A stretch of DNA of 64,000 nt from Lonepinella sp051851555 (GTDB lineage: Bacteria; Pseudomonadota; Gammaproteobacteria; Enterobacterales; Pasteurellaceae), in contig NZ_JBPDVH010000003.1 in NCBI RefSeq assembly GCF_051851555.1, positions 62,001 through 126,000 of the forward strand, given 5' to 3'. Each line of letters opens with the position of its first letter. Position 1 is the first letter of the stretch. A program made the translations under genes and the position numbers. The notes beneath the pieces were generated by a model. That model was not told where the DNA came from and did not search any database. It was given only the letters and a program-made list of their open reading frames with translations. Below are positions 48,346 through 59,261 of the stretch, in pieces.

Positions 48346-49887
48346 ATGTTTCAACCTTATATTCAGGTATTGAATAAACAAGTAGATTATCATCTTGATC
48401 TCACCCAAGTGCTAACCACCCTTTGTCCACCCAATACGAATAGTTTACTGCTCGAAAGTGCGGAGATTTCGAGCAAAAATAGTTTAAAAAGTTTGTTACT
48501 GATCAATGCGGCAGTAAAAATTTCTTGCACAGGACAAATTGTCACATTTAAAGCATTAACGGATAATGGAAACACCGTTTTAATTCACCTTGAAGAAAAG
48601 TTACAGGGTTTAGCTACACTCACGAAACTTAATCAAACTACCCTGCAAGCAGAATTTGCGGCACTCGATCAAAATCTTGATGAAGACAGTAAATTACAAT
48701 CTGCCACCGTGTTTGACGGACTTCGTCAAATTGCTACGCTGTATTCTCATAGTCAAACACCCATTTTTTTAGGCGGATTATTTGCCTATGATTTAGTGGC
48801 AAATTTTATTCCAATGGACGGTATTCAGTTACAAGATGATGGTTTAACCTGCCCCGATTATGTCTTTTATCTAGCAGAAAATTTACTGCGTTTTGATCAC
48901 CCAACTCAACAGGCGACATTACAAACTTTCTGTTTTAATTCCAAAGCATTAGTGGATTTGCAACAAAGTGCGGTGAAAATTTCGCAAGATTTACAGAATT
49001 TGAAACCGTTACCCGCCATTCAAAAAGCGGATACGCAGGTACAAATTAATCACGATGATGACAAATTTAAACAAATTATCACCGCACTTAAACGTCATAT
49101 TTATGACGGTGATGTATTCCAAATCGTGCCATCTCGCCGTTTTTCGTTGCCTTGTCCCAATACGCTTGCAACCTATCGTCAGTTAAAATTGAACAATCCA
49201 AGCCCCTATATGTTCTTTATGCAAGATGATGAATTTACTCTATTCGGAGCATCACCTGAAAGTGCATTAAAATATTCGGCGGAAAATCGCCAGTTGGAAA
49301 TTTACCCGATTGCAGGATCTCGCCCACGGGGATTTGATGCCAATGGTCAGATCGATCCTGAACTTGATGCTCGTTTAGAATTAGAAATGCGATTAGATCA
49401 TAAAGAATTAGCCGAACATTTGATGTTGGTAGATTTAGCTCGTAACGATATTGCTCGAGTCTGCGAAAGCGGTACACGTCAAGTGTGTGATTTAATGCAG
49501 GTCGATCGCTATTCACATATTATGCACTTGGTTTCTCGTGTAGTGGGTAAACTTCGCCCTGAATTAGATGCCTTACACGCTTATCAAGCCTGTATGAATA
49601 TGGGAACGCTAACAGGTGCACCGAAAATTAAAGCCATGCAGTTAATTTATCAATTTGAGCAAGAAAAACGCCATAGCTACGGAGGTGCAGTGGGCTATTT
49701 AGGTTCAGACGGTAATTTCGACACTTGCATTGTGATTCGTTCCGCCTTTGTACAAAATGGCATAGCACACGTGCAAGCAGGTTGTGGCGAAGTGTTGGAT
49801 TCCGATCCACAAATGGAAGCGGACGAAACTCGTCATAAAGCTCGTGCGGTGTTAAATACCATTATTCAAACTAACCAACTCGCATAA
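48346..49887 (+). CDS. trpE: Anthranilate synthase component I
   Basis: 513 aa. Uses chorismate and ammonia to make anthranilate. Tryptophan-feedback site LLLESAEI near residue 35; catalytic blocks DGDVFQIVPSRRF, IYPIAGSRPRG, DHKELAEHLMLVDLARND, GTLTGAPKIKAMQLI. First gene of the trp operon, under TrpR control. Ribosome site AAGGATATTTT. Confidence 0.97.
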   Translation: MFQPYIQVLNKQVDYHLDLTQVLTTLCPPNTNSLLLESAEISSKNSLKSLLLINAAVKISCTGQIVTFKALTDNGNTVLIHLEEKLQGLATLTKLNQTTLQAEFAALDQNLDEDSKLQSATVFDGLRQIATLYSHSQTPIFLGGLFAYDLVANFIPMDGIQLQDDGLTCPDYVFYLAENLLRFDHPTQQATLQTFCFNSKALVDLQQSAVKISQDLQNLKPLPAIQKADTQVQINHDDDKFKQIITALKRHIYDGDVFQIVPSRRFSLPCPNTLATYRQLKLNNPSPYMFFMQDDEFTLFGASPESALKYSAENRQLEIYPIAGSRPRGFDANGQIDPELDARLELEMRLDHKELAEHLMLVDLARNDIARVCESGTRQVCDLMQVDRYSHIMHLVSRVVGKLRPELDALHAYQACMNMGTLTGAPKIKAMQLIYQFEQEKRHSYGGAVGYLGSDGNFDTCIVIRSAFVQNGIAHVQAGCGEVLDSDPQMEADETRHKARAVLNTIIQTNQLA

Positions 49888-49897
49888 GGAACAAATT

Positions 49898-50476
49898 ATG
49901 GCAACTATCGTATTTTTAGACAATTTTGATTCCTTTACTTACAATCTGGTGGATCAATTCCGCACGCTGGGGCATAACGTAAAAGTCTATCGCAACGACT
50001 GCGATCTGGATTTTTTAACCAAAATCTGCCTTGAACCTGACAGTATTTTGGCACTCTCTCCCGGACCTGGTACACCTGCTCAAGCTGGCAATATGCTTGC
50101 CTTAATTGAGAAAGTCAAAAATCAAGTGCCGATTATTGGGATTTGTTTGGGACATCAAGCCTTAATTGAATCTTTCGGCGGCAAGGTGGTTCATGCAGGC
50201 GAAGTGTTACACGGCAAAGTGTCAAAAATCAACCATGATGAACAAGCCATGTTTAAGGATTTACCTAATCCGATGCCCGTGGCTCGCTATCATTCCCTAA
50301 TGGGAACCGAATTACCCGATGAATTAATCGTCAATGCAGAATATCACCATATTATTATGGCAATTCGTCACCGCACCTTGCCAATTTGTGCCTTTCAATT
50401 TCACCCTGAAAGTATTTTAACTGTTCAAGGTGGAAAATTATTAGAAAATTCAATTCGTTGGTTAGTTAACCGATAA
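49898..50476 (+). CDS. trpG: Anthranilate synthase component II (glutamine amidotransferase)
   Basis: 192 aa class I amidotransferase supplying ammonia to TrpE. Cys nucleophile in IGICLGHQAL, His/Glu in FQFHPESI, oxyanion region LSPGPGTP. Not fused to TrpD, unlike in E. coli. Ten bp after trpE. Confidence 0.96.
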   Translation: MATIVFLDNFDSFTYNLVDQFRTLGHNVKVYRNDCDLDFLTKICLEPDSILALSPGPGTPAQAGNMLALIEKVKNQVPIIGICLGHQALIESFGGKVVHAGEVLHGKVSKINHDEQAMFKDLPNPMPVARYHSLMGTELPDELIVNAEYHHIIMAIRHRTLPICAFQFHPESILTVQGGKLLENSIRWLVNR

Positions 50477-50872
<396 letters not shown>

Positions 50873-50882
50873 GGAAAGTATT

Positions 50883-51884
50883 ATGCAAACTGAACAACTA
50901 TTATCCCAACTCTTTGAAAAACAACCATTAAGCCAAAAACAAGCAGAACAACTATTTAACGCTGTTATGCACGGCGAATTAGCCAATGAACAATTAGCAG
51001 GGGCATTAATTGCTTTAAAATTACGTGGTGAAACACCAGAAGAAATCAGTGGTGCGGTCAATGCTGTGGTGGCAAATGCTCAACATTTCCCTACCCCACA
51101 TTATGATTTTGCCGATATTGTCGGAACAGGTGGAGATGGTGCCAACACCATTAATATTTCCACTGCCTCTGCCATTGTGGCTGCCAGTCTTGGCTTTAAA
51201 GTCGCCAAACACGGCAATCGTAGTGTATCGAGCAAAACAGGGGCGAGTGATGTACTGAGTGCATTAGGGGTAAATATTGCGATGAATGCCAAAACTGCTC
51301 GTCAAGCCTTAGATGAAACCAATATCTGCTTTTTATGGGCACAACAATATCATCAAGGTTTTAAATATGCCGCCCCAGTTCGCCAAGCCTTGAAAACTCG
51401 CACATTGTTTAACATTCTTGGTCCACTATGCAACCCTGCTCGCCCAACGCATCAATTATTAGGGGTGTATTCGCCAGATTTAATTCAACCTTATGCGGAA
51501 ACGGTAGTCCGTTTAGGCGGTAAAAATACCATTGTGGTACATGGTTCTGGTTTAGATGAAGTGGCGATTCACGGCAAAACCGATGTGGCAGAAATACGTC
51601 ACGGCGAGATTACTTATTACAGCGTAACCCCTTATGATTTCGGTTTTGAACCACAACCACTAGAAAGCCTACGTGGGGGTGAACCCGCAGAAAATGCACA
51701 ATTTCTCACCGCACTTTTACAAGGCAAAGGCAAAGCCGAACACGTTCAAGCCGTGGCAATGAACGTAGCCATGTTAATGAAAGTGTTTGGTCATCAAGAT
51801 TTGAAACAAAATGCAGAACAAGTCCTTGGTGTGATAGCAAGCGGTAAACCTTATCAAACTTTGCTACAATTAACCCAGTATTAA
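50883..51884 (+). CDS. trpD: Anthranilate phosphoribosyltransferase
   Basis: 333 aa. Transfers phosphoribose from PRPP to anthranilate. Blocks [80 protein letters not shown]. Followed by a palindromic repeat before trpC. Confidence 0.97.
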   Translation: MQTEQLLSQLFEKQPLSQKQAEQLFNAVMHGELANEQLAGALIALKLRGETPEEISGAVNAVVANAQHFPTPHYDFADIVGTGGDGANTINISTASAIVAASLGFKVAKHGNRSVSSKTGASDVLSALGVNIAMNAKTARQALDETNICFLWAQQYHQGFKYAAPVRQALKTRTLFNILGPLCNPARPTHQLLGVYSPDLIQPYAETVVRLGGKNTIVVHGSGLDEVAIHGKTDVAEIRHGEITYYSVTPYDFGFEPQPLESLRGGEPAENAQFLTALLQGKGKAEHVQAVAMNVAMLMKVFGHQDLKQNAEQVLGVIASGKPYQTLLQLTQY

Positions 51885-51895
51885 CATATAAACAT

Positions 51896-51987
51896 TGTAG
51901 GGGCGTATTGCATACGCCCAAAAATCCTACATAAATCATGAATAATGATAAAATTGAGCGTTAGGGCGTATGCAATACGCCCCTACA
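51896..51987. repeat. 92-bp inverted repeat between trpD and trpC
   Basis: TGTAGGGGCGTATTGCATACGCCC (51896-51919) and its exact reverse complement (51964-51987) enclose a 44-nt AT-rich centre. The GTAGGGGCG start is typical of dispersed REP/MITE-like elements known in many bacteria. It lies within the operon and would form a large hairpin in the trp mRNA. Confidence 0.85.
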
Positions 51988-52014
51988 ACTGTCAAAATAA
52001 TCCAGAAAAAAAAT

Positions 52015-53448
52015 ATGAACATCAACAAAAACGCCCCCACCATTTTACAAAAAATCGTACTCGATAAATTAGATTGGGTAAAACAGAAAAAAACCGAATT
52101 TCCGCTAAGCGAATTTCAACAAAAGATCACAAATTCTGACCGCAGTTTTTATCAGGCTCTAATGTCATCAAAGACACAAGGCAATCATCAACAACCTGCT
52201 TTTATTTTAGAATGTAAAAAAGCCTCGCCGTCTAAAGGCTTAATTCGTGCCGAATTTAATTTGGCAGAGATTGCCAATGTGTATAAACATTATGCGACTG
52301 CTGTTTCTGTACTGACTGATGAAAAATATTTCCAAGGCGATTTTGCTTATATTCAGCAAGTGCGAAATATCGTCAGCCAGCCCGTGTTATGCAAAGATTT
52401 TATGGTCGATGAATATCAAGTTTATCTCGCCCGATTCCATCAAGCAGATGCGATTTTATTGATGCTTTCCGTGGTAGATGATGAAACCTACCAAAAATTA
52501 TCTCACCTTGCTCATCAGCTTGGCATGGGTGTATTAACCGAAACCAGCAATGAAGCGGAATTTGAACGAGCTTTGAGCTTAGGGGCAAAAATTATCGGGG
52601 TAAATAACCGTAATTTGCACGATCTCACGGTGGATTTAAATCGGGTGAAATATTTGGTAGAAAAATATCAACATCATATTCCAGCCGATACCCGAATTAT
52701 CAGTGAATCAGGAATTTACACGCACGCTCAAGTGCAACAGCTAAAATCTGTGTCACACGGCTTTTTGATTGGCAGCAGTTTAATGGGAAGTCACGATTTA
52801 AATAACGCCGTACGTTCGGTGATTTTCGGCGAAAATAAAGTCTGCGGTTTAACCCGTCCGCAAGATGTGCAAGCAGTTTACAGCCAAGGTGCCTTATACG
52901 GCGGTTTAATCTTTGCGGAAAAATCCCCTCGTCAAGTCAGTCTTAGACAAGCACAAGAATTAGTCACCACTGCCCCACTGCGTTTTGTCGGTGTTTTTCA
53001 GAATCAAGAAATTGATTTTATCGTAAAAATTGCCAGCCAACTGCAACTTTTTGCAGTGCAATTACACGGTTCAGAAAATGCCGAATTTATCACCGCACTT
53101 CGTCAACAATTACCTGAAAATATTCAAATCTGGCAAGCGGTTTCGGTGGATATTGAAAAACAAACTGCGGTGCAAATTGATGAAATTCCAGAGATCAATC
53201 GCTATGTTCTTGATAGTAAACTTGGCAATCAACAAGGCGGTACAGGCAAGCCCTTTGACTGGTCAAAAATTCCTGCGGAATTGAAAAATCGTATTATGCT
53301 AGCAGGTGGAATTAGTCCAGAAAATATCGATCTTGCCTTACAACAAGGCTGTTTAGGGCTAGATTTAAATTCAGGCGTGGAAAGTGCCAAAGGCATAAAA
53401 AGTGCGGAGAAATTGACCGCAGTTTTTGAGAAAATTCATCAATATTAA
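52015..53448 (+). CDS. trpC: Indole-3-glycerol-phosphate synthase / phosphoribosylanthranilate isomerase
   Basis: 477-aa fusion of two TIM barrels. N-terminal IGPS ([57 protein letters not shown]) and C-terminal TrpF ([44 protein letters not shown]). The open frame begins at an ATG inside the repeat (51970), but homology starts at ATG 52015. trpBA do not follow. Confidence 0.96.
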   Translation: MNINKNAPTILQKIVLDKLDWVKQKKTEFPLSEFQQKITNSDRSFYQALMSSKTQGNHQQPAFILECKKASPSKGLIRAEFNLAEIANVYKHYATAVSVLTDEKYFQGDFAYIQQVRNIVSQPVLCKDFMVDEYQVYLARFHQADAILLMLSVVDDETYQKLSHLAHQLGMGVLTETSNEAEFERALSLGAKIIGVNNRNLHDLTVDLNRVKYLVEKYQHHIPADTRIISESGIYTHAQVQQLKSVSHGFLIGSSLMGSHDLNNAVRSVIFGENKVCGLTRPQDVQAVYSQGALYGGLIFAEKSPRQVSLRQAQELVTTAPLRFVGVFQNQEIDFIVKIASQLQLFAVQLHGSENAEFITALRQQLPENIQIWQAVSVDIEKQTAVQIDEIPEINRYVLDSKLGNQQGGTGKPFDWSKIPAELKNRIMLAGGISPENIDLALQQGCLGLDLNSGVESAKGIKSAEKLTAVFEKIHQY

Positions 53449-53459
53449 CCTATAAAAAC

Positions 53460-53486
53460 GCCCCAATACGCTCTACGCATTGGGGC
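53460..53486. terminator. Bidirectional terminator between trpC and mscS
   Basis: GCCCCAAT...ATTGGGGC with an internal ACG/CGC bulge and a CTCTA loop, after the trpC stop and facing the convergent mscS gene. Confidence 0.8.
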
Positions 53487-53507
53487 TATGTGTATCATTT
53501 TAACAAC

Positions 53508-54413
53508 TTATTTTTCAGTTTCGTTGGCACTATTATTCACAATATGCAAATCCATTTGATCATAAGGAATGGAAATGCCCGCCTCGTCATAAGCCACTTT
53601 CACGTCCTCTAACATGGCCCAATAGACTTTCCAATAATCTGAATTTTTCACCCAACCACGTGCAATTAATTGTACACTGCTCGCCTCTAAGGAACCCACT
53701 GCAATCACTGGCTCAGGAGTTTTTAACACCATGTCATTTTTCGCAAAAATGGCAGCCACAATGTCTTTCGCTTGTTTAATATTCGACTCATAAGAAATAT
53801 CAAAAGTTAAATCCACACGACGAGTCTCATTCAAGGAATAGTTAGTAATGCTATCGGCAAACACTTTGCCGTTTGGCACTAATACGGTTTTATTGTCACC
53901 TGTTCTAAGCTCCAACATTAATAAGCCCATTTGATGAACCGTTCCCGTGGTGCCAGACGTTTCAATAAAATCACCTTTATTAAAAGGTTTGAAGATCAGC
54001 AACATCACGCCCGCTGCAAAATTCTGCAAGGAATTTTGTAAGGATAAACCAATGGCTAAACCCGCCGCACCAATTAATGCCACTAGCGAGCTAGTATTAA
54101 TGCCTAACTGGGAAAGTGAGGCAATCACCGTGATTAAAAGCAATAAGAAATAACTGATGGAACGCACAAAACTTTGTAACATTTCATCTTTGGTCGAGGC
54201 TAAGGCGGCTCGTCCTAATAAATTACTCACCACTCGAGTGATGATTTTCCCCACATAAAAGATGACAATCGCCAATAAAATTTTGGTACCATAAGGAATA
54301 ATCCAGTCGTTTAATAAAGTGCCTAAATCCATATTCGACACTTCTTTCAGAATTTTTCCTGTTTCACCAATCACATCTAACTGTGCGGTTTCCGTTGCAT
54401 TTTCTGCAGCCAT
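53508..54413 (-). CDS. mscS: Small-conductance mechanosensitive channel
   Basis: 301 aa. Three N-terminal spans, the third being the Gly/Ala pore helix (GAAGLAIGLSLQNSLQNFAAGVMLL), then the cytoplasmic beta domain (KPFNKGDFIETSGTTGTV, VLVPNGKVFADSITNYS). Opens on hypo-osmotic shock. Slightly longer N-terminus than E. coli MscS. Start has AGAGGAAAC. Confidence 0.94.
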   Translation of the reverse strand: MAAENATETAQLDVIGETGKILKEVSNMDLGTLLNDWIIPYGTKILLAIVIFYVGKIITRVVSNLLGRAALASTKDEMLQSFVRSISYFLLLLITVIASLSQLGINTSSLVALIGAAGLAIGLSLQNSLQNFAAGVMLLIFKPFNKGDFIETSGTTGTVHQMGLLMLELRTGDNKTVLVPNGKVFADSITNYSLNETRRVDLTFDISYESNIKQAKDIVAAIFAKNDMVLKTPEPVIAVGSLEASSVQLIARGWVKNSDYWKVYWAMLEDVKVAYDEAGISIPYDQMDLHIVNNSANETEK

Positions 54414-54470
54414 TTTTGTTTCCTCTTTTGATTAAAATAAATTGTGACAAACCTACGTTACAAATCTACG

Positions 54471-55568
54471 TTACAAGCCCACGGCGGCTTTAATTCTGTC
54501 CGCAAACATCCCCACACTCAAAGCATAATAATTAGATCGGTTCCAATCTAAAATCGTGCGGAAATTATTCGATACTAAGAATGCTCGTCCCACTTGCTTA
54601 TCGGGTTGCACTAACCACAAATTCGCTGAAGATAAGGCATTCAGTTTTTGCGCCTCTGCGCTGTTTTTTAGCATAATACCTCGGGCTTGCCAATCTTTCA
54701 GCGAGCGTGCTTTACCTTTTTCTGTTCCCGATAAGGCTAAATCAACCGGTTGAGTAAGCTGTACTTCCACGCCCCATGGTAAACGGTGATCCCACCCTAC
54801 GGTGTGCAAATAGTTGGCAATAGAGGCAAACACATCATATTCATTTTTCCAAATATCTTTACGCCCATCGCTGTCACCGTCTGCGGCATAGTTTAAATAA
54901 GAGGTCGGCATAAATTGGGTTTGTCCCATTGCACCAGCCCATGAACCTAGCATTTGAGTTCGATTTAAATAGCCTTGATCAAGCATTTTCATGGCATTAA
55001 TAAATTCTTGGCTAAATAATTTTTCACGACGGCCATCAAACGCTAAGGTCGCTAATACGGAAAGCACATCAAAATTACCTTGATAATAACCAAAACTGCT
55101 TTCCATACCCCATAAGGCTAAAATAAATTCTTGCTGTACGCCATATTTTTGGCTCGCTTTTTGCAGGGATGTACGCACATCCCAATAATTATTTTCGGCT
55201 TTATTTACTTTGGCTTGCGTAAGGTGTTTGTTAATATAATTTGTCGCTCCATTTGGATTCGGTGGAGCGGGTGGCTGATTTTTACGACGTGCCGCATTGC
55301 CTGCTTGTTTTTGATCTAAACGCACCGCACTTTCAATATAACGAATATTATTTTGTGCATTTAAGGTTTTCGCAGATACGCCTTGTCCTGCTGCTTTTTG
55401 TTTTAAAAATTGCACGTAATCATTAAAGTTATTTAGGGTACGAGCCTTACTATAGGTGGCATTGCTCCCCAATGCGTTGATCGAATTAGTTGTCTGATTT
55501 GATGATGAAGAACAACCAGCTAAAATTAAACTCGCACAAAGTGCGGTGATTTTTAATAATGTTTTCAT
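54471..55568 (-). CDS. mltB: Membrane-bound lytic murein transglycosylase B
   Basis: 365 aa. Lipoprotein signal MKTLLKITALCASLILAGC, low-complexity spacer, then the MltB SLT fold with catalytic Glu in LWGMESSFGYYQGN and GSWAGAMGQTQFMPTSYL, DGDSDGRKDIW. Cuts peptidoglycan glycan strands at the outer membrane. Eight bp after the last glycan-cluster gene on the same strand. Confidence 0.94.
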   Translation of the reverse strand: MKTLLKITALCASLILAGCSSSSNQTTNSINALGSNATYSKARTLNNFNDYVQFLKQKAAGQGVSAKTLNAQNNIRYIESAVRLDQKQAGNAARRKNQPPAPPNPNGATNYINKHLTQAKVNKAENNYWDVRTSLQKASQKYGVQQEFILALWGMESSFGYYQGNFDVLSVLATLAFDGRREKLFSQEFINAMKMLDQGYLNRTQMLGSWAGAMGQTQFMPTSYLNYAADGDSDGRKDIWKNEYDVFASIANYLHTVGWDHRLPWGVEVQLTQPVDLALSGTEKGKARSLKDWQARGIMLKNSAEAQKLNALSSANLWLVQPDKQVGRAFLVSNNFRTILDWNRSNYYALSVGMFADRIKAAVGL

Positions 55569-55576
55569 TTACTTCC

Positions 55577-56380
55577 CTATTTTCGAATAAATTTATATAA
55601 AATTTCTAAACATGCTTTGGGCAATAAGCGTGGTAGCATACGAGATAAAAAGATCGCAAAACCTGATACTGGATCTTGTAATTTCACTTGCGATTTTAAT
55701 TGATAAAGTTGCCATTCAAATTTGGCTTGCTCAATGCCACGTCGGCGACCCACCATGCCATTCCCTACCCTTGCATAAACCAGTACATCAGGCAAATTGG
55801 CGACATTTGTCGGATGGTGAGCGACTAAGTTAATCCACAAATAATAATCTTCTTGCAATCCTTGATAGCCGCCTGCTTTTAATACGGCTTGGCGTTGGTA
55901 AGCCACGGTCATGTGATTAAATGGGCAGCGTTTTTTGGTAAATGTCACAATATCGGAGGCTGTGGTCGGCACTTTTCGATAGCTTACAATATCTTCAATG
56001 TTTGCACCGAATTCAGCAATTTGACCACCTAAAATCACCACTTCAGGATGTTGTTCAATAAAAGCCACTTGTTTTTCAAAACGGTCAGGATAGCAAATAT
56101 CGTCCGTATCCATGCGGAAAATCCAATCATGACTGGCCGCTTGAATCCCTTGATTTAAGGCTTTACCTAACCCAACATTTTGGGCTAAGGGGAGCAATTT
56201 AAGCGGTAAAATGGCGGTAAATTCATCAATCACCGCTTGTAATGCTGGCGTAATGGCACCGTCTAACACTAACAGAATTTCATCCGCCGGACGTGTTTGC
56301 GTCACTAAACTTTGTAAACATGCCCGTAAATATTCGGGTTTTTCCTTAATATATAAGGACATTAATACTGAAAATTTCAT
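55577..56380 (-). CDS. Glycosyltransferase family 2
   Basis: 267 aa, GT-A fold: SVLMSLYIKEKPEYLRACLQSL, nucleotide/metal block IFRMDTDDICYPDRFEKQ (DxD). AmsE-like branch. No membrane span apart from a weakly hydrophobic C-terminus. Last gene of the surface-glycan cluster; the sugar is not predictable. Confidence 0.88.
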   Translation of the reverse strand: MKFSVLMSLYIKEKPEYLRACLQSLVTQTRPADEILLVLDGAITPALQAVIDEFTAILPLKLLPLAQNVGLGKALNQGIQAASHDWIFRMDTDDICYPDRFEKQVAFIEQHPEVVILGGQIAEFGANIEDIVSYRKVPTTASDIVTFTKKRCPFNHMTVAYQRQAVLKAGGYQGLQEDYYLWINLVAHHPTNVANLPDVLVYARVGNGMVGRRRGIEQAKFEWQLYQLKSQVKLQDPVSGFAIFLSRMLPRLLPKACLEILYKFIRK

Positions 56381-56392
56381 TGATTGTTCCGT

Positions 56393-57274
56393 TTAAATAT
56401 AGCGTTTTAAATTTATCGCTAATTGAGGCGATATTGTACTGATAATCGCAATCATCAAATGTTTCACGTTATGGCTTAAACCAAAGATTTTAAAATAATA
56501 ATAACCGGCTTTACGAGATAAATTCATGGCATGTGGATAAGACAACATATATAGCGAATTGATCGCAAAATTTTTCGCTTGCTGTTCGGTTTTGACATAT
56601 TGTCGTCCGATAATCTCAATGGCTTTCTCGGTATTGACTGTATTCGTCGATACACTGGATCTTTGCGTATGAAATTGACAAATACTTAACGGCAGATCAA
56701 CATACTTCGGACGAAAATCTGCTGAACTTACGGCTTTTAATACAAAATCATAATCTTCCAATGATTTCAATTCAGTCGATAATCCGCCTAACTGCCAAAA
56801 GAATGTTTTCTTGATGGCGATCATCGGCATGCCACCTATTTTATTGGCCAATAAAATCTTCTCTAATGAAATTTCATTGTCTTTTATTGGTTGAGTGATG
56901 TAGCTAAATTTCTCATTTACCATTTCACATTTGGCAGGATGATAAATAAAGTTCAGCGTTGGATTTTGCTCAATGGTTTCGGCAATAATTTGACATTTTC
57001 GCTCATCAAAACGATCATCATCGTCTAAAAATAATAACCACTCGCCTGTTGCCATTTTGGCACCATTATTACGACTTTGAGCGGGTCCAACATTTTGTTC
57101 ATTACGAATAAGTTTAACCTCAAAGCTAAAAGTGCGGTCAATTTTTAACGGATTTGGCGAACAATCATCAACCACAATGACATCAAAATTCTTTGCGGTT
57201 TGTTGTTCTAAACTCACCAATAAACTATTGACTTCCAGATTACGATTATAGGAAGGTATGATAATACTAAACAT
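56393..57274 (-). CDS. Glycosyltransferase family 2
   Basis: 293 aa, GT-A: FSIIIPSYNRNLEVNSLLVSLEQQ, VVDDCSPNP, WLLFLDDDDRFDERK (DxD). Overlaps the start of the preceding polymerase gene by 8 bp, so it is translationally coupled to it. Sugar specificity unknown. Confidence 0.88.
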   Translation of the reverse strand: MFSIIIPSYNRNLEVNSLLVSLEQQTAKNFDVIVVDDCSPNPLKIDRTFSFEVKLIRNEQNVGPAQSRNNGAKMATGEWLLFLDDDDRFDERKCQIIAETIEQNPTLNFIYHPAKCEMVNEKFSYITQPIKDNEISLEKILLANKIGGMPMIAIKKTFFWQLGGLSTELKSLEDYDFVLKAVSSADFRPKYVDLPLSICQFHTQRSSVSTNTVNTEKAIEIIGRQYVKTEQQAKNFAINSLYMLSYPHAMNLSRKAGYYYFKIFGLSHNVKHLMIAIISTISPQLAINLKRYI

Positions 57275-58475
57275 GATTTTTTCTCACAATTTGTTTACCC
57301 TGCCCACCAAACAACGAAATAAACATTAAAAAGATAAACATAATCCCAGGGTAAGCGTAGGTATCGGCTTTGACATTTAATAAACTCAACAATAACAAGC
57401 TAGATAAAATAAATTTCCAACTACCATTAAACCAGTTATCCGCAATCCGTTTCACAAAATAACCTGTCACCACAAAACAAACCGCAATATAACCGATACC
57501 ACCATATAATGCCTGACGAATAAAGCCAGAGTCCGATCCGCCGTAATAACCTTTGCCGTTCAGATTATAATATAAGCCGTCACCTATCATCAGTTGTTTT
57601 AAACTTGGCATAAATAAATGTTTTTGCATTAGGGTATCCGTGGAAGAAGATAACCCAGTAGAAATACCAATAAATTTAGACGCTGGACGATCTGTCCCAT
57701 AAATCAAATTAATCAAGGGTTCTAAAGCATGTTCAATATAAAGGCTTGATTGATAATTTATGGCTAAAACAAAAATTAATACACCAAACAATATTATCGG
57801 CAAAATATAATCTCGTTTAAAATAAAGGACTAAGCTGAAAACGGAGAGTAATAAAAATGTTCTGCCTGAAATCAATCCGATACATAACATTAAAAACACA
57901 TAAATCCCTTGCAATTTAGCGTGCTTCTCGGCATAAGCTAATAAAAAATGCAAAAGCATTAAATAAAAGGCACTTAATTGGAAAAAGGCGGATGATGTTA
58001 TGTTGTATAAACGATATTCCTGCTCCGATCCTGTAAACTGCGGTAAAATGGCACTGGCATTTGTACCTAATGCAATGCTGACTAAAAACGGAATACCCGT
58101 TAATGCTAAAACACCCATAATAGACTGTGCCACTATTCCTATTTTAATATCTCGAATAAATAGGCTTTTTTCTTGTTGCAGATAAAATAAATTATAAATT
58201 GCAATCCCCAATATAAATATCACCAACAGTTTAATATACATACTCAGTACACCAAACTCTGCTGTACCATTAATCAAAATCGGGATCACGGAAACAAGCA
58301 CTAAAGCAGCACAAACGAATAAACTGTCTGCTGGAATAATCACTTGATTAATTTGTTTTTTATACCATTTATAAGCCAACCATAACACTGCAATAACACC
58401 AGCGACTAGACTCATTCGGATAAAATGAAAAGCCCAAGGATCATAAAGATAAAATAAATTAAATAATGCTGACAT
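57267..58475 (-). CDS. O-antigen polymerase/ligase-like membrane protein
   Basis: 402 aa with about 11 hydrophobic spans and a larger polar loop (about residues 245-310), the layout of Wzy polymerases and WaaL ligases. No conserved motif fixes which. The position between glycosyltransferases and a flippase favours Wzy. It shares a base with the GT25 stop. Confidence 0.75.
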   Translation of the reverse strand: MSALFNLFYLYDPWAFHFIRMSLVAGVIAVLWLAYKWYKKQINQVIIPADSLFVCAALVLVSVIPILINGTAEFGVLSMYIKLLVIFILGIAIYNLFYLQQEKSLFIRDIKIGIVAQSIMGVLALTGIPFLVSIALGTNASAILPQFTGSEQEYRLYNITSSAFFQLSAFYLMLLHFLLAYAEKHAKLQGIYVFLMLCIGLISGRTFLLLSVFSLVLYFKRDYILPIILFGVLIFVLAINYQSSLYIEHALEPLINLIYGTDRPASKFIGISTGLSSSTDTLMQKHLFMPSLKQLMIGDGLYYNLNGKGYYGGSDSGFIRQALYGGIGYIAVCFVVTGYFVKRIADNWFNGSWKFILSSLLLLSLLNVKADTYAYPGIMFIFLMFISLFGGQGKQIVRKNHV

Positions 58476-59248
58476 TATAAATTTCTCTTAATCGCTAATA
58501 GCTTTTTGGCTGGAAATTTCAGCCATTTTTGCCACCAACTATGTTTTAAGGCGGCACGTAAATCGGCTAAATTACTGGCTAATTTGGGGTTTTCAATCAC
58601 CATTAACGGACGAATCACGATAATATCTAAGCCTAATTGTTTCTCAAACCAAATAAAATCATCTGCCAACCAAAAGATTTTTTGCTGTTGTTCAATGTAA
58701 TCTAAGAACTTTTGACAAGCCGATTTTTTTATTAAATAAGCCACCGTGCCTGCAAAATAATTTTTATAAGGATAAGCATAACGATAACCCGTTGTCGCTA
58801 TCTTCTTTTGCAGAAAACGAAATGTGGTTGGATAATTAATCTTCAACTCAATATCATCAAAGGTTGGGATTTTTGATTGTCCGACTAGAATAATATCGGC
58901 GGTGAAGTTTTCAGTTAAAAGTGCGGTCAAATTTTGCTGAAAATTTTCTGCCAACAACGCATCATCTTCACAGACTAAAGCATAGTCATTTGCTTGAACA
59001 GTCTCATCATCTACAATTTTTTGATAAATCGCTAAATGGCTTAAAGTACAACCAATTTCACCTTTAGTCACTTCTCGTCCGTAGGCTTGTTTAAACCCAT
59101 TAAAATCAAAACGGCTTTCTAATTCTGATGGTGACAAATTCATGGTATTAATGGCATTAAATACGTTAAAATCTGCTGTATCTGGTTGAGAGAAAAATAA
59201 TTCCCTACGCTGTATGTCTTTTTCTAAAGAAATTAAAAATTTTCGCAT
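58475..59248 (-). CDS. Glycosyltransferase family 25 (LOS/LPS type)
   Basis: 257 aa. GT25 blocks: [13 protein letters not shown] at the N-terminus, [28 protein letters not shown] (ED-D metal motif), [11 protein letters not shown]. The family includes Lic2A/LgtB galactosyltransferases of Haemophilus and Neisseria lipooligosaccharide. ATG 59248 is chosen; the GTG four codons upstream is part of a USS. Confidence 0.88.
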   Translation of the reverse strand: MRKFLISLEKDIQRRELFFSQPDTADFNVFNAINTMNLSPSELESRFDFNGFKQAYGREVTKGEIGCTLSHLAIYQKIVDDETVQANDYALVCEDDALLAENFQQNLTALLTENFTADIILVGQSKIPTFDDIELKINYPTTFRFLQKKIATTGYRYAYPYKNYFAGTVAYLIKKSACQKFLDYIEQQQKIFWLADDFIWFEKQLGLDIIVIRPLMVIENPKLASNLADLRAALKHSWWQKWLKFPAKKLLAIKRNL

Positions 59249-59261
59249 TTTACACCGCACT

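Noticed and set aside
51970..52014. Upstream start of trpC
   Set aside because: The 15 extra residues are encoded by the repeat arm; family homology starts at ATG 52015.
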